DNA of 9,065 nt from Oscillospiraceae bacterium (GCA_003445125.1 DLVP01000171.1:1-9065), one strand, 5' to 3'; positions 1 to 6,655 are shown, counted from the first letter of the stretch. Program-made: numbers and translations. Notes: generated from the sequence alone by a model not told the origin.

Positions 1-169
1 AAATGTCCTTTGACGAATCTTCCTCGGAGGAAACCGATTCTTCCGAGGACACGGGCGCTTCGCTGATTTGTTCGCTGCCGGCGGCTTCGGAAGATGAGGG
101 GAGCGGGTGCTGATTGCAGGAAGCAAGCAGCAGCACCGCCGCCAGAAGAAACGGAAAAAACTTTTTCAT
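1..169 (-). CDS. N-terminal part of a secreted lipoprotein (truncated by window edge)
   Basis: This is the first 56 codons of a gene that reads leftwards off the window. The product starts with a typical lipoprotein signal peptide: MKKFF, a hydrophobic stretch at residues 6-16, then the lipobox L15-A16-S17-C18. Cleavage before Cys18 and lipid attachment would anchor the protein on the outer face of the cell membrane. After Cys18 comes a low-complexity linker rich in Ser and Glu (residues 24-54), the usual tether between lipid anchor and folded domain. The folded domain is outside the window, so the function cannot be told; a sugar-binding protein is one possibility but nothing seen here proves it. 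The start is supported by AAGGA six bases upstream. It lies 15 nt after the stop of the GH42 gene, so the two are probably co-transcribed. Confidence 0.8.
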   Translation of the reverse strand, partial: MKKFFPFLLAAVLLLASCNQHPLPSSSEAAGSEQISEAPVSSEESVSSEEDSSKDI

Positions 170-184
170 GAAAAATCCTTTCTG

Positions 185-2224
185 TTATTTGGGGCAGGAA
201 AGAATGGCAATTCCGTAGTTGCCCAGCTCCAAAGAACCGGATACATCGGTTCCTGCCTGCAAATCACGGTATGTACGATCCAAAGAAATCTGCACAGGGG
301 CATTGTTGTAGTTCTGAATGAAGAGGAAGGCTTCCTTTTCGTTGGTGCGCCGCGTGGCAACCACACCTTCGGGGAGCTTGGTACCAATGACCGGTTCCAC
401 CTGTGCGTCTTTCATGATCTGCGGGTAGAAGTCGCGCAGGAAATCCAGTCCCATCCGTGCGCCGAGGTAGTACGCCTTTCCCTTGCCGAAGCTGTTGACG
501 GTAATGGCAGGTGTGGACGCATAGAATTCCGAAGCGTATTCGGCAATTGTTTCGGCAGTGGACAGGGCAATCAGATCACAAAGCTCAAATGCCTGATAGA
601 TTTTTCCGCGGTAGTTGACATCGATTGTTTGCCGGTCATACAGTCCGTCGGTTTCCGTGGCACGCATTCCCAGCACATCGCCGATCAGTCCCGGGAATCC
701 TCCGAGATAGCACAGGTCATTTTCGTTGACCAAACCGCTGACGTAGGTAGTGATAAAGGTACCGCCGTTTGCGACAAAGGCACGGATCTTTTCGGCAAAG
801 CCTTCGCGCAGCATATACATCAACGGAGCGACGACCACTTTGTATCCGCTGATGTCAGAATCTTCGCAGACAAAATCCACACCGATGTTGTTTTCCCAGA
901 ACCAGTGATGATGTCTGTAAATGTCGTCGTCGTAGTGCATTCCGCATTTGCGCGGTCCGAGCGTGATTTCCGTCGCCCAGCGGTTCTGCCAGTCAAAGAG
1001 GATTGCCACGTCATTTTTCACGGTCGAGCCGTATACATCCTGAATTTTTTCCAATGTCTCGCCGACATCGGTCACTTCTTTGAACATGCGGGTGTCTGCT
1101 TCGCCGTAATGATCTACTACCGCGCCGTGGAATTTTTCAAAACCGCCGCGGCTCATGCGCCACTGGAAGTACTGCACGGTGTCGGAACCGTGCGCCACTG
1201 CCTGCAAAGAGGACAACTTGTGCATACCGGGGCGTTTGATGCGGGAGGCGGGATGCCACGAAACGGGACCGGGGCAACTTTCCATCAGCATGAAGGGCTT
1301 TCCGGGAATCAGCGAACGCATCAGGTCGTGGCAGGTGGCGGAGCGCTGTGCCTGACCGATCTCGCTGTCACTGCTGTGCCAGTAGGGATAGTTGTCCCAG
1401 GAAACCACGTCAATGACGTCCTTGATTTTAAAATAATCCAAACCGCCGAACATATTCATCAGATTGGTGGTAACCGGCAGCTGCGGATTGTAGGGGCGCA
1501 CCGCTTCCGCTTCGGCACGGATGAAATCGTAGGTCAGGTCGGTGACGAAACGCTTCCAGTCAAGTAGCATTCCGAGGCAGGTGTACTCACCGTAAGGCAT
1601 GGGAGAATGTACCTGATTCCAACTGGTGTAGGTGTGGCTCCAGAAATGATTCCACCACTGGTAGTTGAGGTTGTCAAGCGTCTTGTATTTGTTTTTCAGC
1701 CATTCACGGAAAGCCGCCTGGCAGTGTTCGCAGTGGCAGTCGGAGTCGGTGTTTCCGAATTCGTTGGAAATGTGCCACATGATCACGCCCGGGTGATTGG
1801 CAAAACGCTCGGCGAGCGTTTGGTTGATCTGGCGAACCTTTTCGCGGTAAATCGGAGAGGACATACAGTGATTCTGGCGGCGTCCCTGAAGCTCGTGCTG
1901 TCCGTTCGTGTTGACACGGGCAATTTCGGGATAGCGCTCGGTCATCCATGCGGGCTTTCCTCCGGACGGAGTTGCCAAAATGGTGTAGATTCCGTTTTTG
2001 TAAAGATTGTCAATGACGTCGGCAAGCCAGTCCAAACGGTAAACGCCTTCGTAGGGCTCCAGTTGCGCCCAGGAAAAGATGCCGACGGACATGCAGTTGC
2101 AGTGGGATTTTTTCATCAGTTCGATGTCTTTTTCCAAGATATCGGGACGATCCAGCCACTGGTCGGGGTTGTAATCGCCGCCGTGTAAAAATTTCGGAAA
2201 TTTCGGAGTAATCGCAGTTGTCAT
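185..2224 (-). CDS. GH42 family beta-galactosidase
   Basis: The 679-aa product is a glycoside hydrolase family 42 beta-galactosidase, a retaining enzyme that removes terminal beta-galactosyl residues from galactosides. The N-terminal (beta/alpha)8 barrel (about residues 10-390) opens with the family signature GGDYNPDQW (15-23). The acid/base Glu155 lies in HISNEFG and the likely nucleophile Glu315 in LMESCPG. Cys120, Cys163, Cys165 and Cys168 match the metal-binding cysteine set of many GH42 enzymes. The middle trimerisation domain (about 400-600) and a small C-terminal beta domain complete a normal length. There is no signal peptide, so it acts in the cytoplasm on imported sugar. The start at 2224 is chosen because GAGGTGA sits just upstream; a longer reading to 2272 would put the start codon inside the promoter -10 box. 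A lipoprotein gene follows 15 nt downstream. Exact substrate (lactose, galacto-oligosaccharides, plant galactans) cannot be read from sequence. Confidence 0.96.
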   Translation of the reverse strand: MTTAITPKFPKFLHGGDYNPDQWLDRPDILEKDIELMKKSHCNCMSVGIFSWAQLEPYEGVYRLDWLADVIDNLYKNGIYTILATPSGGKPAWMTERYPEIARVNTNGQHELQGRRQNHCMSSPIYREKVRQINQTLAERFANHPGVIMWHISNEFGNTDSDCHCEHCQAAFREWLKNKYKTLDNLNYQWWNHFWSHTYTSWNQVHSPMPYGEYTCLGMLLDWKRFVTDLTYDFIRAEAEAVRPYNPQLPVTTNLMNMFGGLDYFKIKDVIDVVSWDNYPYWHSSDSEIGQAQRSATCHDLMRSLIPGKPFMLMESCPGPVSWHPASRIKRPGMHKLSSLQAVAHGSDTVQYFQWRMSRGGFEKFHGAVVDHYGEADTRMFKEVTDVGETLEKIQDVYGSTVKNDVAILFDWQNRWATEITLGPRKCGMHYDDDIYRHHHWFWENNIGVDFVCEDSDISGYKVVVAPLMYMLREGFAEKIRAFVANGGTFITTYVSGLVNENDLCYLGGFPGLIGDVLGMRATETDGLYDRQTIDVNYRGKIYQAFELCDLIALSTAETIAEYASEFYASTPAITVNSFGKGKAYYLGARMGLDFLRDFYPQIMKDAQVEPVIGTKLPEGVVATRRTNEKEAFLFIQNYNNAPVQISLDRTYRDLQAGTDVSGSLELGNYGIAILSCPK

Positions 2225-2228
2225 AAAT

Positions 2229-2235
2229 TCACCTC
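2229..2235 (-). promoter_or_regulatory. Ribosome binding site that fixes the GH42 start
   Basis: GAGGTGA on the minus strand lies four bases before the ATG at 2224. No comparable site precedes the in-frame upstream ATG at 2272, which overlaps the -10 element. Confidence 0.8.
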
Positions 2236-2245
2236 GGTTTTCAGT

Positions 2246-2266
2246 ATGGGCAAAGTTGTTTACCAT
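2246..2266. promoter_or_regulatory. Imperfect palindrome, possible operator of the GH42 gene
   Basis: A 21-bp imperfect inverted repeat with outer arms ATGG/CCAT and inner AA/TT matches is symmetric at 12 of 21 positions. It lies between the predicted transcription start (about 2261) and the ribosome binding site of the GH42 gene, where a repressor could block transcription. No regulator gene is in the window and the symmetry is weak, so this is only a candidate. Confidence 0.25.
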
Positions 2267-2267
2267 T

Positions 2268-2296
2268 ATCATACATTAAAACCATTCTTTTTTCAA
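2268..2296 (-). promoter_or_regulatory. Sigma-A type promoter of the GH42 gene
   Basis: Read on the minus strand, TTGAAA (2296-2291) is followed by exactly 17 nt and TATGAT (2273-2268). Each box differs from consensus at one position and the spacer is ideal. Transcription would begin near 2261, giving a leader of roughly 37 nt. The promoter points away from the sporulation promoter at 2329-2358, so the two units are divergent. Confidence 0.8.
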
Positions 2297-2328
2297 TAGG
2301 TATTTTTTATCCGACAGAAAGTTTTTCG

Positions 2329-2358
2329 TCATGAAAAAGAGACAAGCTGCATATAGAT
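2329..2358 (+). promoter_or_regulatory. Sigma-E type promoter of the spoIIIA operon
   Basis: TCATGAA (2329-2335), a 14-nt spacer and CATATAGAT (2350-2358) resemble the sporulation sigma-E pattern, in which the -10 box begins CATA and the -35 box has a (K)(M)AT core about 14-15 nt away. The predicted start is near 2365, just ahead of AAGGAGGA at 2371-2378. The same arrangement recurs at 6593-6622. No good sigma-A promoter is seen here on this strand. Mother-cell sigma-E control is what is known for spoIIIA in Bacillus subtilis. Confidence 0.65.
2338..2347 (+). promoter_or_regulatory. Possible SpoIIID binding site
   Basis: AGAGACAAGC matches nine of ten positions of the SpoIIID consensus WWRRACARNY as I recall it. 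It sits between the -35 and -10 boxes of the spoIIIA promoter, a position suited to repression. Ten-base degenerate matches are common by chance, so this is tentative. Confidence 0.25.
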
Positions 2359-2385
2359 GCAACAAAGCGTAAGGAGGAAAGAAAA

Positions 2386-3393
2386 ATGAGTGATTTCGAA
2401 AGAGCGGAAAACTTCAATCAGGCGGTCACGGTGCTCGGCGAAAATGTGCGCAAACGGCTGGAGTATATCGGTACGTCGCAGAAGGCGGCGGTGCAGGAGG
2501 TTCGGCTGCGTATCGGCTGTCCGCTTCAGGTGACACAGCGCGGAAACACACTGTATGTGACGCAGGAAGGGAAGATCACCGACAAGGCGGGAAATCTTTG
2601 TTATGAGGTGACACGACAGGATGTCGAGGAGAGCTTCCGTGCGATTTGCGGATATTCCGTACATACACACCAGAACGAGATCAAAAACGGCTATATCACT
2701 GTTCGCGGCGGTCACCGTGCGGGAATTTGCGGTACGGCGGTGATCGACAACGGAGAGGTGAGCGGGATCAAGGATATCTCCTCCATCAATCTGCGCATTG
2801 CACAGCAGATGACCGGTTGTGCGGGGAAAATGCTTCCGTCACAGGTGTTGTATTCGGAAAAATCCCTGATTTTGGCAGGACCGCCGTGCAGCGGAAAAAC
2901 CACACTGCTGCGCGACACGGCACGGGCATTGTCGGGAATGGGAATACGGGTGGCGGTAGTGGATGAGCGGTCGGAAATTTCGGCAATGTATCAGGGCAAG
3001 GCACAGAACAAACTGGGAAGCTGCTGCGATGTGCTCAACGGATATCCGAAGCCGTTCGGCATCATGACCGCTCTGCGCGCCTTGTCGCCGCAGGTGATTC
3101 TTTGCGACGAAATCGGAGATTTGCGGGAGATTGAACAGATTCGGAGCGGATTTTACAGCGGCGTGAGATTCATCATCACCCTGCACGCGACCGACATGGA
3201 AGGTATTCGCCGCAAACCGGGGATGAAAGAACTTCTGGCAGGTGGGGAGTTCGGGTATGCGGTTTTCCTCGGAGCGGGAGAAAACCTCGGAAAAACAGTA
3301 TCAATGGAAGTGTTGGGTGAAAAAACGAATGAAAATCACGGGACTTGCGTTGATGATATGCGCGTCGCTTCTGACGGGATTTTCGCTGTATGA
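2386..3393 (+). CDS. spoIIIAA: Stage III sporulation protein AA, SpoIIIA channel ATPase
   Basis: This 335-aa protein is the AAA-type ATPase of the SpoIIIA complex, related to secretion ATPases. It is thought to power the channel from the mother-cell side of the engulfed forespore membrane. Visible motifs are Walker A GPPCSGKT (165-172), VVDERSEI (191-198), Walker B VILCDEIG (237-244) and the TLHATD sensor-like segment (265-270); the N-terminal half carries the family pattern GGHRAGICG (108-116). The start has AGGAGG with an eight-base spacer. It is first in the operon, about 20 nt after the predicted sigma-E start point. The last roughly 22 residues are encoded in a 65-nt overlap with spoIIIAB; this tail looks unlike the rest of the family and makes the protein longer than the B. 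subtilis version of about 307 aa. No frameshift is seen in the conserved core. Confidence 0.95.
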   Translation: MSDFERAENFNQAVTVLGENVRKRLEYIGTSQKAAVQEVRLRIGCPLQVTQRGNTLYVTQEGKITDKAGNLCYEVTRQDVEESFRAICGYSVHTHQNEIKNGYITVRGGHRAGICGTAVIDNGEVSGIKDISSINLRIAQQMTGCAGKMLPSQVLYSEKSLILAGPPCSGKTTLLRDTARALSGMGIRVAVVDERSEISAMYQGKAQNKLGSCCDVLNGYPKPFGIMTALRALSPQVILCDEIGDLREIEQIRSGFYSGVRFIITLHATDMEGIRRKPGMKELLAGGEFGYAVFLGAGENLGKTVSMEVLGEKTNENHGTCVDDMRVASDGIFAV

Positions 3394-3838
3394 CCGCGAC
3401 CGCAGGCGCGTGCGGACGCTGGAAAAGCTGGAACAGCTGCTGGAAGAAATGGAAACTGCGGTGCGCTATACCGCGACCCCGATCGAAGAAATTCTTTGCC
3501 GCTGTGCCGAAAATCCTCTGTATGCGCCGCTGTGCTTTTTGCAGTCGATTGGCGAGGCAGTGAAAAAAGGAAGCTATAACGACCGCAGCTTTTGCCGCTG
3601 TCTCGAAGAAAACACCGCAGAAATGGGGCTTACAACCGAAGATATCCAACCGCTGCTGCTGCTCGGAACACGTCTCGGAGCCACGGACGTCGAAGGACAG
3701 CTTTCGGTGCTGAAGCTGTGCCGCCGTCAGCTTGCCGAGGTGCGGGAAAGGGAAGCGCAGCACTGCAAAAAAACAGGAAAAATGTATATCAGCTTGGGAC
3801 TGTGTGTCGGGATCGGCGCGGCAATATTCCTTGCCTGA
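3329..3838 (+). CDS. spoIIIAB: Stage III sporulation protein AB
   Basis: The 169-aa product is a membrane subunit of the SpoIIIA complex, distantly like type II secretion F-type scaffold proteins, and probably partners the SpoIIIAA ATPase. It has a membrane segment at residues 2-19, a soluble helical domain with the family motif LGTRLGATDVEGQ (111-123), and a C-terminal membrane segment at 152-169. Length fits B. subtilis SpoIIIAB (171 aa). The ATG at 3329 was chosen because the first membrane segment begins there and GGGTGA lies eight bases upstream; residues read further upstream are the wrong frame of spoIIIAA. The gene overlaps spoIIIAA by 65 nt. An unusual feature is nine cysteines, including two CRC motifs (57-59 and 89-91). 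Confidence 0.93.
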   Translation: MKITGLALMICASLLTGFSLYDRDRRRVRTLEKLEQLLEEMETAVRYTATPIEEILCRCAENPLYAPLCFLQSIGEAVKKGSYNDRSFCRCLEENTAEMGLTTEDIQPLLLLGTRLGATDVEGQLSVLKLCRRQLAEVREREAQHCKKTGKMYISLGLCVGIGAAIFLA

Positions 3839-3852
3839 ATCGGAGGAAGAGC

Positions 3853-4047
3853 ATGGACGTGGATTTGATTTTCAAAATAGCCGCCATCGGAATTATTGTT
3901 TCGGTGCTGAATCAGGTGTTGATTCGCGCCGGGCGGGAGGAACAGGCGATGATGACGACCTTGGCGGGACTGATTGTGGTGCTGATGATGATCATTTACG
4001 AGATCAGCAATCTCTTTGAAACGGTGAAAACCGTGTTCGGGCTGTGA
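3853..4047 (+). CDS. spoIIIAC: Stage III sporulation protein AC
   Basis: A very small (64-aa) hydrophobic membrane protein of the SpoIIIA complex. Two membrane segments are visible, about residues 7-25 and 33-51, joined by a short charged loop (RAGREE). The opening MDVDLIFKIAAIGIIV closely follows the SpoIIIAC family pattern, and length matches (about 65-68 aa is usual). The start is fixed by GGAGG at 3842-3846 with a six-base spacer. Longer upstream reading in this frame is non-homologous and out of phase with spoIIIAB. It begins 14 nt after spoIIIAB and ends at the start of spoIIIAD. Its exact role in the channel is not established. Confidence 0.93.
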   Translation: MDVDLIFKIAAIGIIVSVLNQVLIRAGREEQAMMTTLAGLIVVLMMIIYEISNLFETVKTVFGL

Positions 4048-4049
4048 CT

Positions 4050-4439
4050 ATGAGCATCATGACAATAGCGGGAATTTCGATCGTCGGCACAATTTTGTGC
4101 GTGGTGATCAAACAGTACAAACCCGAATATGCGGCGGCAATCGGCATTTGCACCGGTGCGTTGATTCTTCTGATGCTGCTTTTGGATTTCAAAGAAATCT
4201 TCGGATTTCTCGACGAGCTTTCCGTGATAGGAAAGCTGAATTCGGAATACGGGGAGATTGTGGGGAAATCGCTGGGAATCTGCGTGCTGACGCAGCTGGC
4301 GGGGGACACCTGCCGCGACTGCGGACAGACTTCGATTGCGTCAAAGGTGGAACTCGGCGGGGAAATTTCGGTGCTTGTGCTGTGTATTCCCATATTCACC
4401 GCCTTGCTTAAAACGGTGGGGAAGTTGATTGATTTATGA
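4050..4439 (+). CDS. spoIIIAD: Stage III sporulation protein AD
   Basis: A 129-aa integral membrane protein of the SpoIIIA complex, near the usual family length of about 130. Hydrophobic segments lie at residues 5-21, 28-46 and 106-121. The conserved stretch around CRDCGQTSIASKVELGGE (88-105) is the family hallmark. No clear ribosome binding site precedes the gene. It may start at ATG 4050, two bases after the spoIIIAC stop, or at GTG 4044, which overlaps that stop as GTGA; either way translation is probably coupled to spoIIIAC. The 3' end overlaps the spoIIIAE start as ATGA (4 nt). Confidence 0.92.
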   Translation: MSIMTIAGISIVGTILCVVIKQYKPEYAAAIGICTGALILLMLLLDFKEIFGFLDELSVIGKLNSEYGEIVGKSLGICVLTQLAGDTCRDCGQTSIASKVELGGEISVLVLCIPIFTALLKTVGKLIDL

Positions 4440-5545
4440 AAAAAATCGTCGCTGTATGTATCTTCGTACTGCTGTTTTTTCTGTCACCATCGGCGGCGGC
4501 ACAGGAGCTTCCGGGGCAGGAAATTGCCGATGAGCTGACGGAACGTACCCCTTCACAGGCGCGGGAACTGGCGGAGGAACTCGGCGTGGAGGAAATCTCC
4601 CCCGAACAGCTTCTCACGCTGAGCCCTTCCGATTTTCTGCAATTGGTATACCGTCAGTTTCGTGCATATGTCAGACAACCCTTTGCGGGGCTGGCGGTAA
4701 TTCTGGCGGTCACAATTCTGAGCGCTGTGCTGGAGGTTTTCAAATCGGCAGGAAACGGAGGAACGCTTCACGGGGCGTTTTCTTCGGTGTCGTCTTTGGC
4801 GGTTTCGACCGTGCTTTTGTCCACGGCAGTGTCCTGTATCCGAAAGGTAAGCGATTCGGTAGTGGACTTTTCGGACTTTCTCAATGCCTATGTGCCGGTG
4901 TTTGCGGCGGCAATCACCGCTTCGGGACAACCGACGACGGGCGGCGTGTACAGCACGTTTATGTTCACCGTTTGTCAGATCATTTCCCGTGTCGGCAGTA
5001 ATGTGCTGGTGCCGCTTCTCGGATGTTATCTTGCCCTGAGCTTTGTCAGCGGGCTGAGTCCGACGCTGAAAATCTCCGCCGTGGCGGATGCGGTGAAAAA
5101 AAGCACCAATTGGATATTCAATCTTCTGCTGACGGTGTTTGTCGGCATGTCGTCACTGCAATCGCTGGTGGCAACGGGAAGCGACACGCTGGCGATCAAA
5201 ACGGGAAAATATCTGATCGGCAGTGTTGTGCCGGTGGTGGGATCGGCAATGTCGGATGTGTTTCTTTCGGTGCAGGGGTGCATGAAGCTGATGAAAACCT
5301 GCATCGGCGGTTATGGCATTTTGATTGCCGTGTTGGTTTTTTTGCCGGTGCTGGTGGAAACGCTGGTCTGGCGGGTGGCAATCTATCTGGCTCAATTGTT
5401 TGCGGAGGTGCTGGACATCGGTTCGGTAGCGGGAATACTGAAATCCGTCGGCGCCGTGTTTACGATGCTGTTGGCACTGATTCTGACCTTTGCCATGCTT
5501 CTGATTGTCAGCACAACAGTGATGATGGTGTTGGGGATGGGATGA
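4436..5545 (+). CDS. spoIIIAE: Stage III sporulation protein AE
   Basis: The largest membrane protein of the SpoIIIA complex, 369 aa here (about 400 in B. subtilis). It opens with a signal peptide: MKK, a hydrophobic core at 4-17 and a likely cleavage region near AAAQE (20-24). Then follows a charged extracytoplasmic segment (24-80) and at least six hydrophobic stretches, about 84-101, 118-134, 153-165, 186-205, 226-242 and 292-312, plus a long C-terminal one at 335-366. SpoIIIAE is thought to form part of the membrane-embedded channel. The start codon overlaps the spoIIIAD stop by four bases, and spoIIIAF follows after one base, so translation is probably coupled on both sides. I saw no disruption. 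Confidence 0.94.
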   Translation: MKKIVAVCIFVLLFFLSPSAAAQELPGQEIADELTERTPSQARELAEELGVEEISPEQLLTLSPSDFLQLVYRQFRAYVRQPFAGLAVILAVTILSAVLEVFKSAGNGGTLHGAFSSVSSLAVSTVLLSTAVSCIRKVSDSVVDFSDFLNAYVPVFAAAITASGQPTTGGVYSTFMFTVCQIISRVGSNVLVPLLGCYLALSFVSGLSPTLKISAVADAVKKSTNWIFNLLLTVFVGMSSLQSLVATGSDTLAIKTGKYLIGSVVPVVGSAMSDVFLSVQGCMKLMKTCIGGYGILIAVLVFLPVLVETLVWRVAIYLAQLFAEVLDIGSVAGILKSVGAVFTMLLALILTFAMLLIVSTTVMMVLGMG

Positions 5546-5546
5546 A

Positions 5547-6023
5547 ATGGAACAGCTGAAGATTTGGGTATTTTCTGTCTGTGTGGCGGGAATTGTGGGA
5601 ACAGTGGCGCAGATGCTGATCCCCAAAGGACAGATGGAAAAGGTGCTGTTGGTTGCCGTTCGAGTGTTTTTTCTGTCGGTTTTGCTGTCTCCGGTGGTGC
5701 TTCATTGGGATTTCGGCGAGATCACCGCGGGAAATTTTTCGGCACAGCAGCAGGCATATGAAGAGACTTTTCGGGAGGAGACACTGAAAATGATGTGCGA
5801 GAGCGTGAAAACGCAGACGCAAACACGGATTCGGACGGCACTGTCGGAAATCGGCGTGTCGCCGCAGCGGGTAGAGGTGACCGTCAAAGAGGATACGGCG
5901 GAGGTGACGGGCGTGAAAATTACGCTTTCAAAAGAGTGGAAAAATCGGGAAACCGATGTGCGCTATGCACTCAGAGCTGCGGGGGAAAGCCGCGCACAGA
6001 TCGAATATACGGAGGAATCGTGA
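5547..6023 (+). CDS. spoIIIAF: Stage III sporulation protein AF
   Basis: A 158-aa protein with two N-terminal membrane segments (about 6-25 and 32-51) and a soluble C-terminal domain (about 60-158). The C-terminal part has the alternating pattern VEVTVKED followed by VTGVKITL (about 109-127), which fits the small ring-building-like fold proposed for SpoIIIAF. It is shorter than the B. subtilis protein (about 206 aa). The missing length appears to fall in the middle of the soluble part, since both ends look intact. The ATG lies one base after the spoIIIAE stop, and the stop is directly followed by the GTG of spoIIIAG. Confidence 0.92.
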   Translation: MEQLKIWVFSVCVAGIVGTVAQMLIPKGQMEKVLLVAVRVFFLSVLLSPVVLHWDFGEITAGNFSAQQQAYEETFREETLKMMCESVKTQTQTRIRTALSEIGVSPQRVEVTVKEDTAEVTGVKITLSKEWKNRETDVRYALRAAGESRAQIEYTEES

Positions 6024-6590
6024 GTGGAGACAAAGGAAAACCTGTTCAAAACACTTGCCCGACTGTGGAACGGAAAACAACGCACCACCCTGTTGATTGG
6101 CATGGCGGCAGTGGCAGTACTGCTCATCGCTTTCTCAAACTGTGACCGCAGTGAAAAGACGCCGACACCGACACAGACAACCTTCGATTCGCAGGATTAT
6201 GTCAAAACGCTGGAAGCCCGTGTGCAGAAGGTTGTGGAGAGTATTGAAGGCGCGGGGAAAAGCACCGTGATGATTACGCTCGAAAAAACCGAGGAATATG
6301 TGTATTTTACGGAAGAAAAAATCAATACCGACACCCAGGAGCAAACGGATCAGAACGGAACCAAACAGACGGTGAAAAGTGACAAGGAAACCAAAGCCGG
6401 CGTGGTGGAGGACAAAAACAAAGGGAACGAAGTGCTGGTGACGACGACGCGGATGCCGCAGATCGGAGGTGTCGTGGTGGTGTGCGAGGGCGGGGGAAGC
6501 ACGTTGGTGCAGGAGCGGATCACAAACACCGTTGCCACGGTGCTGAACATTCCTTACAATAAGGTTTTCGTCACAAAAAAACAGCGGTGA
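6024..6590 (+). CDS. spoIIIAG: Stage III sporulation protein AG, ring-forming channel protein
   Basis: A 188-aa single-pass protein that builds a large ring in the space between mother-cell and forespore membranes. It has a cytoplasmic stub (1-20), one membrane segment (22-38), a linker, and a ring-building domain resembling YscJ/FliF. The domain is split by a hydrophilic, Lys/Thr/Glu-rich insert (about 95-135), corresponding to the beta-rich insertion known in SpoIIIAG. The C-terminal stretch MPQIGGVVVVCEGGG (144-158) through NKVFVTKK is characteristic. The start is a GTG placed straight after the spoIIIAF stop; GGAGG at 6011-6015 with an eight-base spacer supports it. The 65-nt gap that follows contains a second sigma-E-like promoter. 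Confidence 0.95.
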   Translation: METKENLFKTLARLWNGKQRTTLLIGMAAVAVLLIAFSNCDRSEKTPTPTQTTFDSQDYVKTLEARVQKVVESIEGAGKSTVMITLEKTEEYVYFTEEKINTDTQEQTDQNGTKQTVKSDKETKAGVVEDKNKGNEVLVTTTRMPQIGGVVVVCEGGGSTLVQERITNTVATVLNIPYNKVFVTKKQR

Positions 6591-6592
6591 AG

Positions 6593-6622
6593 GCATGAAA
6601 TCGGTCGGCAGGTCATATATAT
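6593..6622 (+). promoter_or_regulatory. Internal sigma-E type promoter before spoIIIAH
   Basis: GCATGAA (6593-6599), exactly 14 nt, then CATATATAT (6614-6622). This repeats the architecture of the site before spoIIIAA: six of seven bases agree in the upstream box and eight of nine in the downstream box, with identical spacing, while the spacers differ. It lies in the only sizeable gap inside the operon. An internal sigma-E promoter serving the distal genes is, as I recall, known in B. subtilis, though placed differently there. Predicted start near 6629. Confidence 0.6.
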
Positions 6623-6655
6623 GAACCATACAAGCTCAGAGACGGAGGTAAGAAA

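Noticed and set aside
1..60. Inverted repeats around TTCCTCGGAGGAA as a possible terminator or hairpin
   Set aside because: They result from repeated Ser-Ser-Glu-Glu codons in the lipoprotein linker and no T-run follows.
107..1567. A 486-codon open frame on the plus strand across the GH42 gene
   Set aside because: It lies wholly antisense to a clearly recognisable GH42 enzyme and the lipoprotein junction, its translation shows no family resemblance, and it arises from the codon bias of the real gene.
1607..2188. A 193-codon plus-strand open frame
   Set aside because: Antisense to the N-terminal GH42 domain; low-complexity Val-rich translation with no ribosome binding site.
2225..2245. A catabolite-response (cre) site near the GH42 ribosome binding site
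   Set aside because: TGAAAACCG resembles half of a cre site but the spacing is off by one base and the second half is missing.
3242..3328. A longer N-terminus for SpoIIIAB
   Set aside because: The extra 29 residues are hydrophilic, come from the alternate frame of spoIIIAA, and would move the first membrane segment away from the N-terminus where the family has it.
3176..3763. A 195-codon minus-strand open frame
   Set aside because: Shadow of spoIIIAA and spoIIIAB; Phe/Arg/His-rich translation with no recognisable domain.
6024..6145. SpoIIIAG as a lipoprotein, because Cys40 follows a hydrophobic segment
   Set aside because: The residue before the cysteine is Asn (FSNC), which does not fit a lipobox, and SpoIIIAG is known as a single-pass membrane protein.
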